Of a stretch of DNA of 50,696 nt, positions 8,222 to 18,834 are shown in pieces. The notes under the pieces were generated by a model that searched no databases, was not told where the DNA came from, and was given only the letters and a program-made list of their open reading frames with translations. This DNA is from Bacillota bacterium (GTDB taxonomy: Bacteria > Bacillota > UBA4882 > UBA10575): NCBI GenBank assembly GCA_012735195.1, contig JAAYIC010000047.1:1-50696 (forward strand). The letters are read 5' to 3'. The first letter of the stretch is position 1, and every line of letters begins with the position of its first letter. The translations under genes were made by a program, and so were the position numbers.

Positions 8222-8596
8222 ATGAAGATTAACTGGATACGCCTGGTAATCCGGGCCGCCGCCACATTTGTCGTCCTTTTTCTCCTCGGCTATATTGTCC
8301 CCGGGTTCTCCGGGTTGACTATTGGCCGGCTGGCCGTGGTGAGCCTGCTGACTGCGGTTATCTCCTCCCTGGTAGAGATGGCCGTTAAACCCGGTTCCCC
8401 CCGGGACAGGAGTATCATCCTTTTCCTCGTCTCCGCAGTAGTGGTCTACCTCTATTCCCTGGTTATGATTAACGTCCGGCCGCCGGTAGTCAGCACCTTG
8501 CTGGCCGCCGCCCTGATTGCCGGTGTTGACCTGGTCTACCCGGAAAAACATCCCTTGGCCGAAGGAGAGAGGGAAGAGGTACACAACACCCCTTGA
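8222..8596 (+). CDS. Small membrane protein of the holin-like (Phage_holin_4_2 / YvlD) family
   Basis: 124 residues, four predicted membrane segments (about 8-27, 34-54, 64-85, 88-104) and an acidic soluble tail. The pattern resembles the pfam04020 family (YvlD and relatives), common in Firmicutes and not necessarily phage-derived. Strong AAAGGAGG before the ATG. Only 14 bases after sleB, so probably co-transcribed; a link to envelope or spore function is inferred from this. Followed by a strong bidirectional terminator. Confidence 0.7.
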   Translation: MKINWIRLVIRAAATFVVLFLLGYIVPGFSGLTIGRLAVVSLLTAVISSLVEMAVKPGSPRDRSIILFLVSAVVVYLYSLVMINVRPPVVSTLLAAALIAGVDLVYPEKHPLAEGEREEVHNTP

Positions 8597-8703
8597 GCAC
8601 CGGAGGAACAGTGAAACCGGGAACCCCGATGGATCCCAATTGGCTCCCTGTAATTCCCTAATTACCTGTGCACATAACCGCAGAACCGTAACAGCAGAAC
8701 AAA

Positions 8704-8751
8704 AAATCCCGTGATGCGGGCCGGTAGAACCGGCCGGCGATCACGGGATTT
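8704..8751. terminator. Bidirectional terminator between the holin-like gene and gatB
   Basis: Twelve-base perfect stem AAATCCCGTGAT / ATCACGGGATTT, with a nested CCGGT-aga-ACCGG hairpin in the loop and A/T tracts on both sides. It serves the plus-strand sleB operon and the minus-strand gatB end. Confidence 0.8.
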
Positions 8752-8840
8752 CTGCTGTCCCGGGATAATTGGGCACAGCAACGTTTCCGCAGTTTTCCCG
8801 TAGTCTCCTCGGGTTTCACATCCGCCGTGTTTAAACTGTA

Positions 8841-10286
8841 CTACTTCTCCAATTCCTCCCGCAACAATTTATTGACCAACCCCGGGTTTGCCTTACCTTT
8901 GGTCTCCTTCATTACCTGTCCCACCAAAAAACCAAGGGCTTTTGTCTTTCCGGCCCGGTAATCCGCCACGGGTCCCGGGTGTTTGGCGAGGATCCCGCGG
9001 ACCAGAGCGGCGAGTTGGCTTTCATCACTAATCTGCACCAGCCCTTTTTCCTCCACGATCTCCCGGGGAGACTTGCCGGAATAAAACATCTCTTCAAAGA
9101 CGGTCTTCGCTATTTTCCCGCTGATTTCCCCGGCATCAATCATCTGCAGCATGGCGGCGAGCGCCTCCGGTTTCAGTTTGCTCTGCGCCGGCGTGAGTTT
9201 TTCCAGGTTCAACAGGCGGGCGAATTCCCCCATTACCCAATTGGCCACGGTCTTGGCCTCACCCGGATAGAGGCGGAGGGTGGCCTCAAAAAATTCGGCC
9301 GTCTCCCGTGAACCGCCAAGCAAATCCGCATCTTGAGCCGATAACCCGTATTCCTTCATATACCGGTTTTTTTTCTCCTCCGGCAGTTCAGGAAGGTCTT
9401 CCCGGATCTTCTCCACCCATTCTTCCGCAATCACCAAGGGCGGCAGATCCGGATCCGGGAAATACCGGTAATCCGAGGCTTTCTCTTTTGGGCGCATAAA
9501 AAAGGTCATCCCGCGCGTTTCATCCCAGCCCCTGGATTCTTCCTGCACCGGCGGGGTCCCTGCCGCCAGTAAACTGCCTAAGCGGTTTTCTTCATATGCC
9601 AGTGCCGCCTGGATCGCCTTGAATGAATTAAGGTTTTTAAGCTCCATCCGCCGGCCAAATTCCTGGCTCCCGGCCGGGTGCACCGAAATATTGGCGTCGC
9701 AACGGAAGGAACCCTCCTCCATCTTGCAATCGGAAACCTCGACATATCTCAGGATCTCCTGGAGCTTTTCCAGGAAGATCCTGGCCTCTGCCGGAGAGCG
9801 GAGATCGGGCTCGGTGACGATCTCGATCAACGCCAACCCGCTGCGGTTAAAATCCAGCAAAGAGTAGCCGGTCGCCCCTATCCCCGAATGATAGGTCCGG
9901 CCTGCTTCTTCCTCGAGGTGAATCCGGTTGATCCTGATTATTCTCTCTTCTCCCCCGGGATTGACGATCTTAAGCTTCCCCCCGGTACAGAGCGGGAGAT
10001 CGTCCTGGGTGATCTGGTAAGCCTGCGGCAGATCCGGGTAGAAGTATTGTTTCCGGTCGAACCTGCTGAACGGGGCGATCCGGCATTGTAAAGCCAAACC
10101 TGCTTTGATACAGAGCTCAACTGCCTTTTTATTGAGTACCGGCAGGGCGCCGGGCATCCCCAAACAACCCGGACAGACATGGGTGTTGGGTTCGGACCCG
10201 AACCGGGCGGCGCACCCGCAAAAGACCTTCGCCTCTGTCTTTAATTCTACATGGACCTCAAGGCCGATAACCGTCTCATAATTCAT
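8841..10286 (-). CDS. gatB: Asp-tRNA(Asn)/Glu-tRNA(Gln) amidotransferase subunit B
   Basis: 481 residues. ATP-dependent kinase/transamidase subunit of GatCAB, which converts Glu-tRNA(Gln) or Asp-tRNA(Asn). Typical start NYETVIGLEVHVELKT, the zinc site FCGC...HVCPGCLGMPGALPV, RKQYFYPDLPQAYQITQ, and a C-terminal YqeY-like tRNA-binding tail ending in GLVNKLLREELEK. All conserved blocks look intact, in contrast to the neighbouring GatA. The GGAGG lies about 14 bases from the ATG, longer than usual. Last gene of ligA-gatC-gatA-gatB; a terminator follows. Confidence 0.96.
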   Translation of the reverse strand: MNYETVIGLEVHVELKTEAKVFCGCAARFGSEPNTHVCPGCLGMPGALPVLNKKAVELCIKAGLALQCRIAPFSRFDRKQYFYPDLPQAYQITQDDLPLCTGGKLKIVNPGGEERIIRINRIHLEEEAGRTYHSGIGATGYSLLDFNRSGLALIEIVTEPDLRSPAEARIFLEKLQEILRYVEVSDCKMEEGSFRCDANISVHPAGSQEFGRRMELKNLNSFKAIQAALAYEENRLGSLLAAGTPPVQEESRGWDETRGMTFFMRPKEKASDYRYFPDPDLPPLVIAEEWVEKIREDLPELPEEKKNRYMKEYGLSAQDADLLGGSRETAEFFEATLRLYPGEAKTVANWVMGEFARLLNLEKLTPAQSKLKPEALAAMLQMIDAGEISGKIAKTVFEEMFYSGKSPREIVEEKGLVQISDESQLAALVRGILAKHPGPVADYRAGKTKALGFLVGQVMKETKGKANPGLVNKLLREELEK

Positions 10287-10391
10287 AACAAAAACCGCGC
10301 CCTCCTTTTGCCTGCATTTTAAAATCCCCCGTCTTTACCGCCGTGTCGCCACAAGAACCACCCGCCGGACGGCAAAACGGCTTTCTGGAAT

Positions 10392-11858
10392 CTACCCCCG
10401 GAGAATCGGCGGGGAAAACTCTCCCACCGCCGCTTCCAAGGTACGGGCCGCCTGGAAAAGAAGAGCCTCTCTTCCCGCGGGGGCCAATAATTGGACCCCT
10501 ACCGGCAGGCCGTCCACCAGCCCGCAGGGGACGCTCAACCCGGAAAGACCGGCCAAATTGGCGCCGACTGTATAGCATTCATCCTGGTACTGCCTTAAGG
10601 GGGACCTCTCCTCGCCGGCCCGGCCGGGCACCTCCCGGGTGACCGGGGTTAAAATCAGGTGACACTTGGTGAAGGCTTCCGCAAACTCCCGGATGACCAG
10701 GGTCCTTATTTTCTGTGCATTGAGGTAATAATCATTATAAGACCCGGCGCTCAAGACCAGGGTGCCCAGGAGGATCCGGCGCTTCGCCTCACTGCCAAAC
10801 CCTTCGGTTCTCGTCTTTTTATACAAGAGGTCGATATCTGCCGCCTCCGGCGAACGGTACCCATACCTTACCCCGTCATACCGCGCCAGGCTTGAACTGG
10901 CCTCAGCGGCGGCCAGTAAAATATGGGCCGCCAGAGCATATTCGGTAGAGGGCAGAGTCAAATCCACCTGTTCTCCGCCCTCCCCTGTTATGATCCCGGC
11001 GGCGGCCAGAACCCGCTCTTTCACTGCTGCCTGCAGCTTGTCCCCGGTAAAATATTCCCTGGGCAAACCGATGCGCAGCCCCTTGCCGCTAGCCGCCGGG
11101 CCAGTCAATTCCTCCCCGCCCCGCCCCGGGCCATCGGCCGGGAGCGAAGTGGCGTCAAGGGGATCCGGCCCGGCCAAAACCTGGTAAAGCAGGGCCAGAT
11201 CATCGACCCGCCGGGCCAGGGGGCCGATTTGTTCAAGGGAAGGGGCCAGCGCCGCCAGGCCGTACCGGGAAACAGAACCGTAAGCCGGTTTCAACCCGGC
11301 GACCCCGCAAAAAGCGGCCGCCCGGCGTAGGGAACCGCCGGTGTCAAAAGAGACGGCCAGCGGCGCCAGGCCGGCCGCTACCGCCGCCGCCCCGCCGTCC
11401 CCTCCTGGTTCCCGGTTTTTATCCCAAGGGTTGCGGACCGGGCCGAAAGCGGAGTAGCCGGTAGTTGTACCGGCCCCAAACTCATCGCTGTTGGTCTTGG
11501 CGATGATCACCGCCCCCGCTTCTTTTAAACGGGAGACCACGGTCGCATCGTACGGGGGAATAAAATTCGCCAACATCCGCGAAGCGCACGTGGTTTTAAG
11601 CCCCTTTGTACAAATCGTATCCGCCACGGCCACGGGAATCCCGGTCAGCGGTGTGACCCTTTCCCCGCGGGCTAGACGGTGATCGGCCTCGTCCGCAGCT
11701 GCCAGCGCTTCTTCCTCCGCCACGGTCACAAAGGCGTTTAATTCCGGATTGAACCGGTTGATCCGCTCCAGGAAGACCCCGGTGATCTCCCGGGCCGAGA
11801 CGGTCTTTTTCCGCAACGCGTCGCCGATTTCTTTAAGACTGAGGGTGGATAATTCCAT
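10392..11858 (-). CDS. gatA: Glutamyl-tRNA amidotransferase subunit A with degenerate amidase active site
   Basis: 488 residues, full GatA length and fold signatures (ASRMLANFIPPYDATVV, SAFGPVRNPWD, CGVAGLKPAYGSVSRYGL, ARYDGVRYGYRS). The subunit normally hydrolyses glutamine and feeds ammonia to GatB. The S. aureus GatA triad is Lys79, cis-Ser154, Ser178. Here the Lys block reads VAVADTICTKG, so residue 79 is Ala; the usual PGGSSGGS block reads PGGDGG, so residue 154 is Asp and two residues are missing; the nucleophile is still there (DTGGSLRR, Ser176). The Asp before the TVxxNLAGL block appears shifted or replaced by Glu. I checked the codons (GCG, GAC) on the minus strand and the frame is open throughout. 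Probably a GatCAB scaffold with lost or much reduced glutaminase activity (inference). Confidence 0.93.
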   Translation of the reverse strand: MELSTLSLKEIGDALRKKTVSAREITGVFLERINRFNPELNAFVTVAEEEALAAADEADHRLARGERVTPLTGIPVAVADTICTKGLKTTCASRMLANFIPPYDATVVSRLKEAGAVIIAKTNSDEFGAGTTTGYSAFGPVRNPWDKNREPGGDGGAAAVAAGLAPLAVSFDTGGSLRRAAAFCGVAGLKPAYGSVSRYGLAALAPSLEQIGPLARRVDDLALLYQVLAGPDPLDATSLPADGPGRGGEELTGPAASGKGLRIGLPREYFTGDKLQAAVKERVLAAAGIITGEGGEQVDLTLPSTEYALAAHILLAAAEASSSLARYDGVRYGYRSPEAADIDLLYKKTRTEGFGSEAKRRILLGTLVLSAGSYNDYYLNAQKIRTLVIREFAEAFTKCHLILTPVTREVPGRAGEERSPLRQYQDECYTVGANLAGLSGLSVPCGLVDGLPVGVQLLAPAGREALLFQAARTLEAAVGEFSPPILRG

Positions 11859-11882
11859 AATAACAAGAAAGCCTCCCTTCCC

Positions 11883-12175
11883 CTAGTTTTCTTCCAAAAT
11901 CCTTGGCACCCGGAAAAAACCCTCTTCCCGGCGGGGGGCGTTGACCAATGCCTCCTCGCGGGTGAGAAAGGGTTTGACCTCATCATCCCGGAAAACGTTG
12001 GTTAAGGGAAGGAGATGAATCGTCGGCTCCACCCCTTCCACCGGGGCTTCCCGGACCTTCCCGGCGTAATCCAAGACCTCGCTCAGCTGGTGGGAAAACT
12101 CTGCGGCCTCCTCCTCACTGACCTCCAAGCGAGCCAACTCCGCCAGGTGCTTTGCTTTCTCCTTCTCCAGCTTCA

Positions 12176-12176
<1 letters not shown>
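11883..12176 (-). CDS. gatC: Asp/Glu-tRNA amidotransferase subunit C
   Basis: 97 residues. Small subunit that wraps around and stabilises GatA-GatB. Typical sequence: HLAELARLEVSEEEAAEF near the N-terminus and a C-terminal REEALVNAPRREEGFFRVPRIL. Its ATG shares one base with the ligA stop (TAATG), so it is translationally coupled; gatA follows after 24 bases. Ends in TAG, showing that amber is an ordinary stop in this genome. Confidence 0.95.
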
Positions 12177-14550
<2,374 letters not shown>

Positions 14551-14583
14551 ACCAAAAAGCGACGCCAGGAAAGCGCGTCGCTT
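14551..14583 (-). terminator. Terminator downstream of tRNA-Arg
   Basis: On the minus strand, nine-base stem AAGCGACGC / GCGTCGCTT followed by TTTTTGGTTTT, 13 bases after the tRNA 3' end. Confidence 0.8.
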
Positions 14584-14595
14584 CTAATCTCTTAA

Positions 14596-14670
14596 TGGTG
14601 CGCCCGACAGGAATCGAACCTGTGCACCTGGCTCCGGAGGCCAGTGCTCTATCCCCTGAGCTACGGGCGC
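14596..14670 (-). tRNA. tRNA-Arg(CCG)
   Basis: Complete cloverleaf read on the minus strand: acceptor GCGCCCG / CGGGCGC, D arm with GCTC...GAGC, anticodon arm CTGGC-CTCCGGA-GCCAG giving anticodon CCG (reads CGG, Arg), T arm with TTCGATT loop, discriminator A and genomically encoded CCA. 75 bases. Stands alone, with its own terminator. Confidence 0.96.
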
Positions 14671-14735
14671 CCTGCCTTACTATTTTAAACGATCCGCCCC
14701 CAAAAAGCAAGTCGGAGGGGAGTATTTTTTTATCT

Positions 14736-15926
14736 TCAGGAAACCGGCTGGAGCTTCTTTTCTTGATAGAGCATGCTTAAGGCTCCCAGAAGAAACCAGA
14801 TAATACCACCAATTTGGACGGTGTACAGGTTATGCGTGAAAAGCTCATTGATGAAAAGAGCCGCCAGGGTTATTACCACCCCGGCTTCGAAGAGATCGCC
14901 GTACCGCCACAAGAAAAGCGCCATGGCCGAAACTTTGGCCGCAAACCAAATAAAAACCGCCAAACCCACCAACCCCGTATCGGAAAGGATATTAAAGAAA
15001 AGATTATGGGGAGTCGGGTGGGTGTTTTTCACAGGACCCTCCATATAATCCGGAAAGACCGCCGGGAAATTCCCGAGACCGGTTCCGATCAAGGGATGGT
15101 CCTGAAAAATCCGGTAAGCCGCATTCCACAGGTTGATCCGGACCATGTTTCCCTGAAGATCGAATATACTGAGAAAACGCTCATGCCACTGGGGTTGCAG
15201 GAAAAAAAGAAGTCCGGCCAGAACGAAGATGGTAAGAATGACAAAAGGCAGCTTTTTGCCGGATTTTTTATGAAAGAGGACGAGAACAAGACCGCCCGCT
15301 GTTCCCAGCCAGGCCCCCCTGGATAGGCTTGTCCCCAGCGCCGTCAGGACAATAATTCCGTAGGGAATAAGCGCCCACTTGCGGTTTTTTGCCCGGTCGA
15401 GAAGAAAGAACACCCCCAGCAAACCAAAGATGAGCAAGAGGGTTCCCAGACGGTTGGGTGCTCCGATAAAAGCCGTCGCCCGGGCGCCCGGCTCAAGAAA
15501 GAAATACTGATAGGCGGCGACAAGCCCTGTCAGGGTAATGGCGGCCAAAGAAAGCGGCATAGCAAAAACGAAGAAAAATTCCTTGTCTTTTAGAAAAACC
15601 CGGCCGGCGACGATTCCGGAGACAGCCGTTAAGACCAGTCCGGTGGTGAAGAAAACCGCTTTTTTGGGATCGGTCCCGAAAAACGCGCTTAAATAGGAAG
15701 AAAGAACCAAAGCAACAACGGGTAACATAAGTTCGCCGAAAAAGGAAAAGGACGGGTTTTCTCTTTTATATTGCCGGTAAATTAAAGGAAACGTCAGAAA
15801 AAAGAGAAAAAGGCCGATTGCGGCATGGCCTAAGGGTGCACCGAACGCAAAGATTATCATAAGAAACCGGAGAATATTCCGGCGTGTAAAAACCGGTTTT
15901 ACCCTGATGAGACTAGGGTTGCCCAT
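14736..15926 (-). CDS. O-antigen ligase family membrane protein (Wzy_C domain)
   Basis: 396 residues with about ten to twelve membrane segments. The Wzy_C / WaaL-type signature is present: TSLSRGAWLGTAGGL in the middle and the periplasmic loop GTGLGNFPAVFP followed by THPTPHNLFFNILSDTGLVGL, with the conserved Arg and His. Such proteins attach polysaccharide to lipid A-core or polymerise O-units, at the periplasmic face of the inner membrane. Given the LPS genes further along, ligation of O-antigen is the likely job; polymerase is the alternative. Shine-Dalgarno before the ATG is weak. Monocistronic as far as visible. Confidence 0.85.
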   Translation of the reverse strand: MGNPSLIRVKPVFTRRNILRFLMIIFAFGAPLGHAAIGLFLFFLTFPLIYRQYKRENPSFSFFGELMLPVVALVLSSYLSAFFGTDPKKAVFFTTGLVLTAVSGIVAGRVFLKDKEFFFVFAMPLSLAAITLTGLVAAYQYFFLEPGARATAFIGAPNRLGTLLLIFGLLGVFFLLDRAKNRKWALIPYGIIVLTALGTSLSRGAWLGTAGGLVLVLFHKKSGKKLPFVILTIFVLAGLLFFLQPQWHERFLSIFDLQGNMVRINLWNAAYRIFQDHPLIGTGLGNFPAVFPDYMEGPVKNTHPTPHNLFFNILSDTGLVGLAVFIWFAAKVSAMALFLWRYGDLFEAGVVITLAALFINELFTHNLYTVQIGGIIWFLLGALSMLYQEKKLQPVS

Positions 15927-16031
15927 TACTTATGTCATCCCTTCCCACTGATTCCCCGGGGTTTTGCTCCTCCTCCTTCCTTTCCCACGGAAGATTTTAA
16001 AAACTCCGGCAATCCCAAAGGAAACAGCGGC

Positions 16032-16379
16032 TTATTTAGGCCCTAGTATATCATAGACCAAAGGTATTTTAAATCTTTCCCCCCGCAATGTCAAGTAAAA
16101 GAAGTAAACCGATGCCAGAAAAAAACCGAAAAAAACTACTTTTGCGAGGAAAGCGATGATCTTTCCCAGGAGAGGAATGATCCCGGCCAAAAAAACCACA
16201 ACCTGTAGGGCTAACCAGAGAAAGAGGAGGAAAATTCCCCAGGCAATCCCCTGACTGCCGTGGTGCCGCAGAAAATAATCCCGCCGCAGTTTTGTAAAGA
16301 CAAAGACCAGGCCAAGCGGGGGAAAAAGATAACTGAAAGCCACTGCCACTCTGACTTCGGGAGTAGTCTTTCCGGTCAT
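16032..16379 (-). CDS. DUF4870-like small integral membrane protein
   Basis: 115 residues with three to four membrane helices. The pattern VAVAFSYLFPPLGLVFVF, then FLRHHGSQGIAWGIFLLFLWL and two further hydrophobic segments resembles the DUF4870/Tic20-like family: small membrane proteins of unknown function. AAAGGAGG precedes the ATG. A plausible promoter (TTGGCA, 18 bases, TATATG) lies about 40-70 bases upstream on the minus strand. No functional link to the flanking genes is evident. Confidence 0.7.
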   Translation of the reverse strand: MTGKTTPEVRVAVAFSYLFPPLGLVFVFTKLRRDYFLRHHGSQGIAWGIFLLFLWLALQVVVFLAGIIPLLGKIIAFLAKVVFFGFFLASVYFFYLTLRGERFKIPLVYDILGPK

Positions 16380-16470
16380 GCCAAACCCTCCTTTTTAACA
16401 CCGGATAACAACATCCATATACTTGTCTATATTATTCTATGCCAAACTTGTTATAAATATTTAAAAAATA

Positions 16471-16498
16471 AAACACCGGGAGAAACCTCCCGGTGTTT
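16471..16498. terminator. Bidirectional terminator after the SPOCS gene
   Basis: Twelve-base perfect stem AAACACCGGGAG / CTCCCGGTGTTT with a four-base loop, A- and T-rich on both sides, starting two bases after the SPOCS-protein stop codon. Confidence 0.85.
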
Positions 16499-16500
16499 TA

Positions 16501-16995
16501 TCAGCCGGTTATCCGGCTGCTTCCTTGTTTTGCCCCACCCCGGACGATAAAAGCCTGGGGGTTTCCGCGGAAACTGACGTTGCTTTGCGGTCCGTCCGGG
16601 ATTATTATGCCAAACGGCGGCGAATTGAATAAGCGAATGGTCAGGTCGATTACTACCTTCTCCCGTAACCGGTCTGGAGCGATCAGCTGAAAATCCAAGA
16701 AGACTATTTCCGGGATGAGTTGACAACCCTGTCCCGGCTGGGCTCCGTTAATATCAACAAATCCGGAAAAGGGAATATCCACCCGTTGATGGACAACGGT
16801 ATTTCTTTTGTTTACGAAAAAAATTTGTTTATGGAGAATCCCCTGGAAGATCACTTTTCCCGGAATTATATGACAACGGAGATCTTCAACCACAGCGCGG
16901 ATCTCGTCGATCTTTTCCGCCGGCGTAAAGAGTTCGACCGTATCATCGACCAGAACCTGCGCCTGCGCCTCCGCAACAACCCTTGTTGACATCAT
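16501..16995 (-). CDS. DUF3794 / SPOCS-domain protein (spore coat or SipL-like)
   Basis: 164 residues. The SPOCS (SpoVID-CotE-SipL) domain covers most of the protein: VEDLRCHIIPGKVIFQGILHKQIFFVNKR, VHQRVDIPFSGFVDINGAQPGQ, PEIVFLDFQLI and REKVVIDLTIRLF. In Clostridia and Bacillus these domains mediate coat morphogenesis and interaction with SpoIVA. A single domain without LysM makes this a small family member of unknown exact role. AAAGGAGGGGG precedes tandem ATGs at 16995 and 16992; either could start. Ends directly on a terminator. Confidence 0.82.
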   Translation of the reverse strand: MMSTRVVAEAQAQVLVDDTVELFTPAEKIDEIRAVVEDLRCHIIPGKVIFQGILHKQIFFVNKRNTVVHQRVDIPFSGFVDINGAQPGQGCQLIPEIVFLDFQLIAPDRLREKVVIDLTIRLFNSPPFGIIIPDGPQSNVSFRGNPQAFIVRGGAKQGSSRITG

Positions 16996-17327
16996 AGCCC
17001 CCTCCTTTACATCCCTCCGCACGAGAAGGGTTTGTTACATAGTATGTAGACAAATCCCCGGAGGTTTGGTGACAAAAAAACAAAATACCCGCGCATACTC
17101 CACGGGCGCGGATCCAGGTTTTTGAGATAATCATTATTTTTTAAATTACCAAAAATGGTATCAGCGTAAACTTTATATTTCCCACCGGGCAAAAGACGGT
17201 AGTACCTTTAACCACAGGTTCTTTCCCAGCCCACCTTTATAGTTCTGAAAATATAACCATGAATCTTTTTAAGATATGAAAGATCCCTTCGCCCGTAAAT
17301 ACGCCACGGGCGACTTCACGGGCACGC
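16996..17327. other. Intergenic region between SPOCS gene and outer-membrane protein
   Basis: About 330 bases, no gene. Holds a 13-base palindrome TACATAGTATGTA at 17036-17048 upstream of the SPOCS gene, AT-rich sequence, and near 17287-17326 a CG-rich hairpin-forming element (CGCCCGT...ACGGGCG) that has a relative at 32481. I could not assign a sporulation promoter with confidence. Confidence 0.5.
17287..17326. repeat. ~40-bp dispersed CG-rich element (intergenic copy)
   Basis: Begins CTTCGCCCG and ends CTTCACGGGCACG; the 43-base segment at 32481-32523 begins and ends with the same words. Contains the inverted pair CGCCCGT / ACGGGCG. Lies two bases after the outer-membrane protein stop on its transcript and may act as a 3' hairpin. 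Confidence 0.6.
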
Positions 17328-18368
17328 TTAAAACCGGAAGGTTAGTTCGCCTTTGATCAAGGCCGGTTCCAGGAGAAGCGCCTGGTATTTCAAGGTTAAA
17401 AGCGCATGACTTCCCCATTCCAACCCAAACGAGGTCTGTAAAATCCGCTCTCCCCCGGCAGACTCGTTATACCATTGATAATCAACGATCATCCGCAGGT
17501 AATCGCTGAGTTGAAAAGAAACACCCGCATTCACCCGGGGATTTAAGAGCGGAAAATGATATTGACGGTCGCGTCCTGGTTGAAAATTCCATTGTAAACC
17601 CGCATGAACAGAGGTCTTTCTAAAAAGGGAGACCCTTCCCTGGAAGTCAAGGTGCCAGTAATCCTCTGTCCCATCCTCTTCTTTTTCTCGCCGGAGCAGG
17701 CCGGGCCAGTTGAAAAGCCCGTCGCCTTGCCTGTTTCTCCCGCTTAAGCCTGAACCAAAACCCGGATAGGGGTTTTTATATATATAACCGGTAGCCAGGG
17801 ATAAATTGCCGATCTGAATCCCCGCCATCGTTTGTACGATCTCGCCGTCCGCCAATCCCCCCGGCGGCCTTCTCTCCAGATCCCTGTAAAAGGCAAGAGT
17901 TTCGGCTTGTTGGCGCACGGTATCGCGCGCGCGCGCGCGATTTGCCTGCAGGATCAGGTCCAACTCCAGGTATCCGTCGCGGAAACCGGAGACCGACGCC
18001 AATTTCACCGGGGCAAGCCGTTCAAATTCCTCCATGCTCAGGCCAAGGGCTGTCAATTCCCGCCCGAACTCCTGGACCAAGCGTTTTAATATGTATTTCT
18101 CTCTGGCGGTAAGGGCGGGCGGTGAAAGGTCATCATCCAAACGGATAATAAGGCCTTTTAGATAGTAAGCCATTTCGTACCTGGTCAAAGTTTTCTGTTG
18201 CTCACTTATGTATTGCCAGGGATATCCCGGTAATAAACCGCCCCGGGCCAACTCGGCCAGGTCTTCATAGGCCGGATGATTGCAGGGGAGAAACAACCCT
18301 TCCACAGCCATGGTTAAGGGGGAAAAGAGAAAGATGAAAATGGCCAGGTACGCGCGGAATTTATTCAT
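17328..18368 (-). CDS. Outer-membrane beta-barrel protein with N-terminal SLH-like region
   Basis: 346 residues. Signal peptide cleaved near residue 21-23, then an SLH-like stretch (HPAYEDLAELARGGLLPGYP...LTRYEMAYYLKGLI) of the type that ties porins of diderm Firmicutes to the cell wall, a helical spacer, and from about residue 130 alternating short amphipathic strands (YLELDL, LATGYIYK, YWHLDFQGRVS, SVHAGLQWNF, VNAGVSFQL, MIVDYQWY) ending in ELTFRF with terminal Phe, the BAM recognition signature. Likely a small porin or tether. The second ATG (18368) has the better-spaced AGAGG; an ATG at 18374 is also possible. Overlaps the YqgF-like gene by eight bases. A perfect (CG)8 tract is translated as RARA. 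Confidence 0.8.
   Translation of the reverse strand: MNKFRAYLAIFIFLFSPLTMAVEGLFLPCNHPAYEDLAELARGGLLPGYPWQYISEQQKTLTRYEMAYYLKGLIIRLDDDLSPPALTAREKYILKRLVQEFGRELTALGLSMEEFERLAPVKLASVSGFRDGYLELDLILQANRARARDTVRQQAETLAFYRDLERRPPGGLADGEIVQTMAGIQIGNLSLATGYIYKNPYPGFGSGLSGRNRQGDGLFNWPGLLRREKEEDGTEDYWHLDFQGRVSLFRKTSVHAGLQWNFQPGRDRQYHFPLLNPRVNAGVSFQLSDYLRMIVDYQWYNESAGGERILQTSFGLEWGSHALLTLKYQALLLEPALIKGELTFRF
17924..17939. repeat. (CG)8 tract inside the outer-membrane protein gene
   Basis: Sixteen-base perfect alternating CG run, translated as part of NRARARD. Strong Z-DNA-forming potential is expected for such a sequence. Confidence 0.8.
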
Positions 18369-18834
18369 TACCATCCTCTACCCCTTTGTGCCGTCTCCAC
18401 CCCTGGACCAACGGGCTCATTTGGGCGAAAAAACGTTCTCCCAAAACCACCGCAACATAATCGTCATAGGGCTCAGGCGGGACCTGCAACCCCAGGGGCA
18501 GCAACCTCCGCCAGCCCCGCCGGTGTTCCAGAAGGTAACGGCGTCTTCCTTCCATAGTTGAATAGGCCTCATCGATCCGCTGGACAACAGTGGCCTGCCC
18601 GTGCAGGGCCGCACCCACGCGGGCCAGCATCTCCCGGCTGCCGGTTTTATCACCGACCACCACCGCCGCCACGGAAAAACCGGTGCAAATCTCCCGGACC
18701 ACCTGCTCTACTTCTTCGGCCGGGGCAACTCCCTTCCGTAAAACTGAAACCCGCCGCTCATTTTCGTCTTTTTCCAGCACCGCGTAGCCAAATTTCCGGC
18801 GTCCCGGGTCAACTGCCAAAATCACTTGCGACAT
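18361..18834 (-). CDS. YqgF/RuvX-like RNase H-fold nuclease
   Basis: 157 residues. The RNase H-like start VILAVDPGRRKFGYAVL matches the YqgF/RuvX fold (first catalytic Asp in VDPG); VAAVVVGDKTGS gives the second core strand and YDDYVAVVLGERFF the C-terminal acidic region. RuvX processes pre-16S rRNA, but this protein is a divergent homologue often found as a second copy in Firmicutes, so the substrate is uncertain. The ATG at 18834 has GGGGGAGGAAAA; it overlaps the end of the DUF3084 gene by 26 bases and the start of the outer-membrane protein gene. Confidence 0.75.
   Translation of the reverse strand: MSQVILAVDPGRRKFGYAVLEKDENERRVSVLRKGVAPAEEVEQVVREICTGFSVAAVVVGDKTGSREMLARVGAALHGQATVVQRIDEAYSTMEGRRRYLLEHRRGWRRLLPLGLQVPPEPYDDYVAVVLGERFFAQMSPLVQGWRRHKGVEDGNE

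Noticed and set aside
8222-8596. Prophage remnant because of a holin-like gene
   Set aside because: No other phage genes nearby; the family is common in bacterial chromosomes and the gene is in an operon with sleB.
17020-17100. Sigma-E/K promoter for the SPOCS gene (CATACTAT word)
   Set aside because: No -35 at correct spacing; left as intergenic sequence.
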